Positions 62,295 to 64,000 of a DNA stretch of 64,000 nucleotides are shown here, piece by piece. The first letter of the stretch is position 1. Each line of letters begins with the position of its first letter. Source of the DNA: Apiosordaria backusii (lineage: Eukaryota; Ascomycota; Sordariomycetes; Sordariales; Lasiosphaeriaceae); assembly GCA_030549205.1 (NCBI GenBank), contig JAUKTV010000012.1, positions 558,001 to 622,000 of the forward strand, given 5' to 3'. The notes below the pieces were generated by a model. The model was given only the letters and a program-made list of their open reading frames with translations. It made no database searches and had not been told where the DNA came from. Both the position numbers and the translations under genes were made by a program.

Positions 62295-64000
62295 ATGCCA
62301 TATCACCACTCAGAGCCTCATGTTGCTGAGAATTCTGACATTGCGCACCGTCCCACGATTTTCCAACAAAAGCCAAGGCATGTTGGCACAAGGATGTCTT
62401 CGGGTAAGCGACCGTATCCGTTCGCACATGAGCATCAAAGCAGTCCTCACAACACCTTCCGCCAAGAGACGTGGCAATGGCATGATGGCCCGAATCAAGA
62501 CTTTGCTACGCAATACAATGCCTATGAACCCGACCCAAACAGCTTCTTCCCGTCGCACATACACCTCGATGCCAATTTCCAACACCTCTTCAAGTTGTCT
62601 CAGTCGCGGCAAGCAAACACACTTCCCCTTGCTCTTGATAATAATGTCGATTTACCGCACACTGAGGATCAGGCACATAGTTGCTTCGGAAGTGTATGGC
62701 TACCCTGATTTGATAAGAGACTAGGTGCGCTTACACTCTTTGTAGATACCAGACGTGAAGGCTCAACTGAGGCTACAGCCCCCTGTTCGTCATGATGCCA
62801 TGTTCGAATCGTCTCAATGTTTCGACATTGTTCAGCATGGTGCATTCTATGCCCTTAACTCTCTAGGAACGAAGTTTGCTGTTCTGAACAAGAAATACTG
62901 CCAAGATATCCAAGCACTTTTACACGATATGGAATTGCGTCTGCAGGCCTTCGTCTCGCGCGAGGAGTGGGTGAGGGCGACCCAACATTGGAAAAATGAG
63001 AGGACTGCCGCTCTCATCAACTTTGATTTGACCATTTACGGTTCTCGACGACACGCAGCTGATGTTGGCAGAATATTGTCGAGAGCCAAGCTGTTTCTAC
63101 AACGACCCCTTTTTGATGTTGACGGCTTTGTCTACTACAACCCCCATTATCTTCACACGGAAGAGGTCTTGGGCAAGCATGTTTCTGAGACACCCATTAA
63201 CGTTACCGAGTATCGGCCTCATGTTGACGTCAACGAGCAAGCCCAAAAGACATCGCAGGGCGAAGTTCAACCAACCAACGATAATGTCGAGATCAACACC
63301 ATTCTCAATTCTTTGTCGTACCACACCATTCTTGCAAAGTCTGTGGTAGATAGACGGATTATCAAAACCACTTTGTTGGAGTGCGCACCTCTACCACAAT
63401 TAATTTAACAATCCCACTGTTGCTAACTTACCTATGTGACACAGTCACCAAGCCGAAGCGCTTGATTTCATCCTTCGACGTGAGATCGGAGATGTGCCCG
63501 CGGAGATGAGACTTTGGCAGGACATCCAGGACAGTGACTCGGATATTGATGAGGGCCTGTACGTGGAAGCTCTTTTGCTTACTGCCATCGGGATGCTGAC
63601 ACTTTGACAGATACCAGCATATCATCACCGGCGCAAGGTCCATGGAACCCAGGGACACAAGAGGTGGGATTGTTGCGGACGATATGGGCCTCGGAAAGAC
63701 ACTAGTAGTCCTATCCACCATTGCAGGATCCATGGGTCGCGCAAACGCCTTCTCCTCCAAGAGCCAAAATCTAGAGCGAGGGCATTCGGTCAAGGCCGTG
63801 TCCAGATCAACCCTGGTTATTTGCCCGTCTTCATGTAGGAGCAATATCACATCTTTGTGCCACTTTGGACTAACATATTTCTAGTGCTTATAGATAGTTG
63901 GATCGACGAGATTCGGAAGTGAGTGGTTATATACGAAATCATATTTCGGGCTGAAATTCACACGTCCCAGGCACACTTACCCCGGGTACATCACGTTCAG
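62295..64000 (+). CDS. SNF2-family DNA-dependent ATPase, 3' end outside window
   Basis: Exons 62295-62693, 62746-63380, 63445-63558, 63611-63834, 63885-63918 and 63971 onward keep one frame for ~478 codons to the window edge. A Gln/His/Pro-rich N-terminus and an uncharacterised ~200-residue region come first. Then LLDHQAEALDFILRRE marks the helicase start, followed by GGIVADDMGLGKTLVVLSTI (motif I, DxGLGKT), STLVICPSSLLIDSWIDEIR (motif Ia region) and KHTYPGYITF. The pattern is that of Rad5/Rad16/HLTF-type SNF2 enzymes in fungi, which remodel or translocate on DNA; whether RING or HELICc parts follow cannot be seen. The start ATG is the first in a frame open further upstream, so an earlier exon is possible. 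Confidence 0.86.

Overview
The window is nuclear DNA from a filamentous ascomycete, most likely a Sordariomycete of the Sordariales type. The evidence is short introns (about 46-75 nt, with a few longer) that have GTRNGT donors and CTRAC/CTAAC branch points, the gene families present (GH79, GH30_7, Egh16-like, Zn2Cys6, fungal NLR), TIR-bearing short transposon relics, and RIP-like G-to-A decay in a pseudogene. No genus is assigned from sequence alone. Exon structures were worked out by hand from splice signals and reading frame. For nearly all the spliced genes the summed exons give an intact frame; the exceptions are noted in their entries.

Layout, left to right. 1-17.7 kb holds the first codons of a SAPS (SIT4-associated) protein, a GH79 glucuronidase, a CorA-like membrane protein, an Egh16-like secreted protein, a small protein with an N-terminal MGC acylation motif, a GH30_7 xylanase-type enzyme, a silk-like Gly-Ala secreted protein, tRNA-Gly(TCC) and a small secreted protein. 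This is a secretome-rich stretch with plant-polysaccharide enzymes. 17.7-20.8 kb is gene-poor, with decayed repeats, and ends at tRNA-Val(AAC). 21-30.1 kb is metabolic: an anion:cation symporter family MFS permease, mitochondrial succinyl-CoA:3-ketoacid CoA transferase, an AhpD-like protein and a nine-exon mitochondrial dicarboxylate carrier. 30.1-40.1 kb holds a Zn2Cys6 regulator, an FAD monooxygenase transcribed divergently from it, and MSH6. 41-52 kb holds a DOMON-cytochrome b561 protein, a Cys-rich single-pass wall-sensor-like protein, a multi-finger C2H2 protein, a possible unresolved gene or relic, and a copper amine oxidase.

52-58.5 kb is an accessory island. It contains two inverted copies of a ~410-bp repeat, one of them carrying a nested 131-bp hAT-type MITE with perfect 8-bp target duplications, an octamer array, a fungal HNH-like gene, a broken APH-kinase gene and an AT-rich segment with three consecutive hairpins. 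58.6-64 kb holds a divergent pair separated by only 217 bp: an NLR-type NACHT protein ending in C2H2 zinc fingers, and a SNF2-family ATPase that runs off the right edge. This pair, next to an HNH gene in a repeat island, is the most system-like arrangement in the window and could be a self/non-self or genome-surveillance module; that function is inference.

Across many genes the coding strand changes from C-ending codons in the 5' part to G-ending codons in the 3' part. MSH6 and the amine oxidase do not show it.
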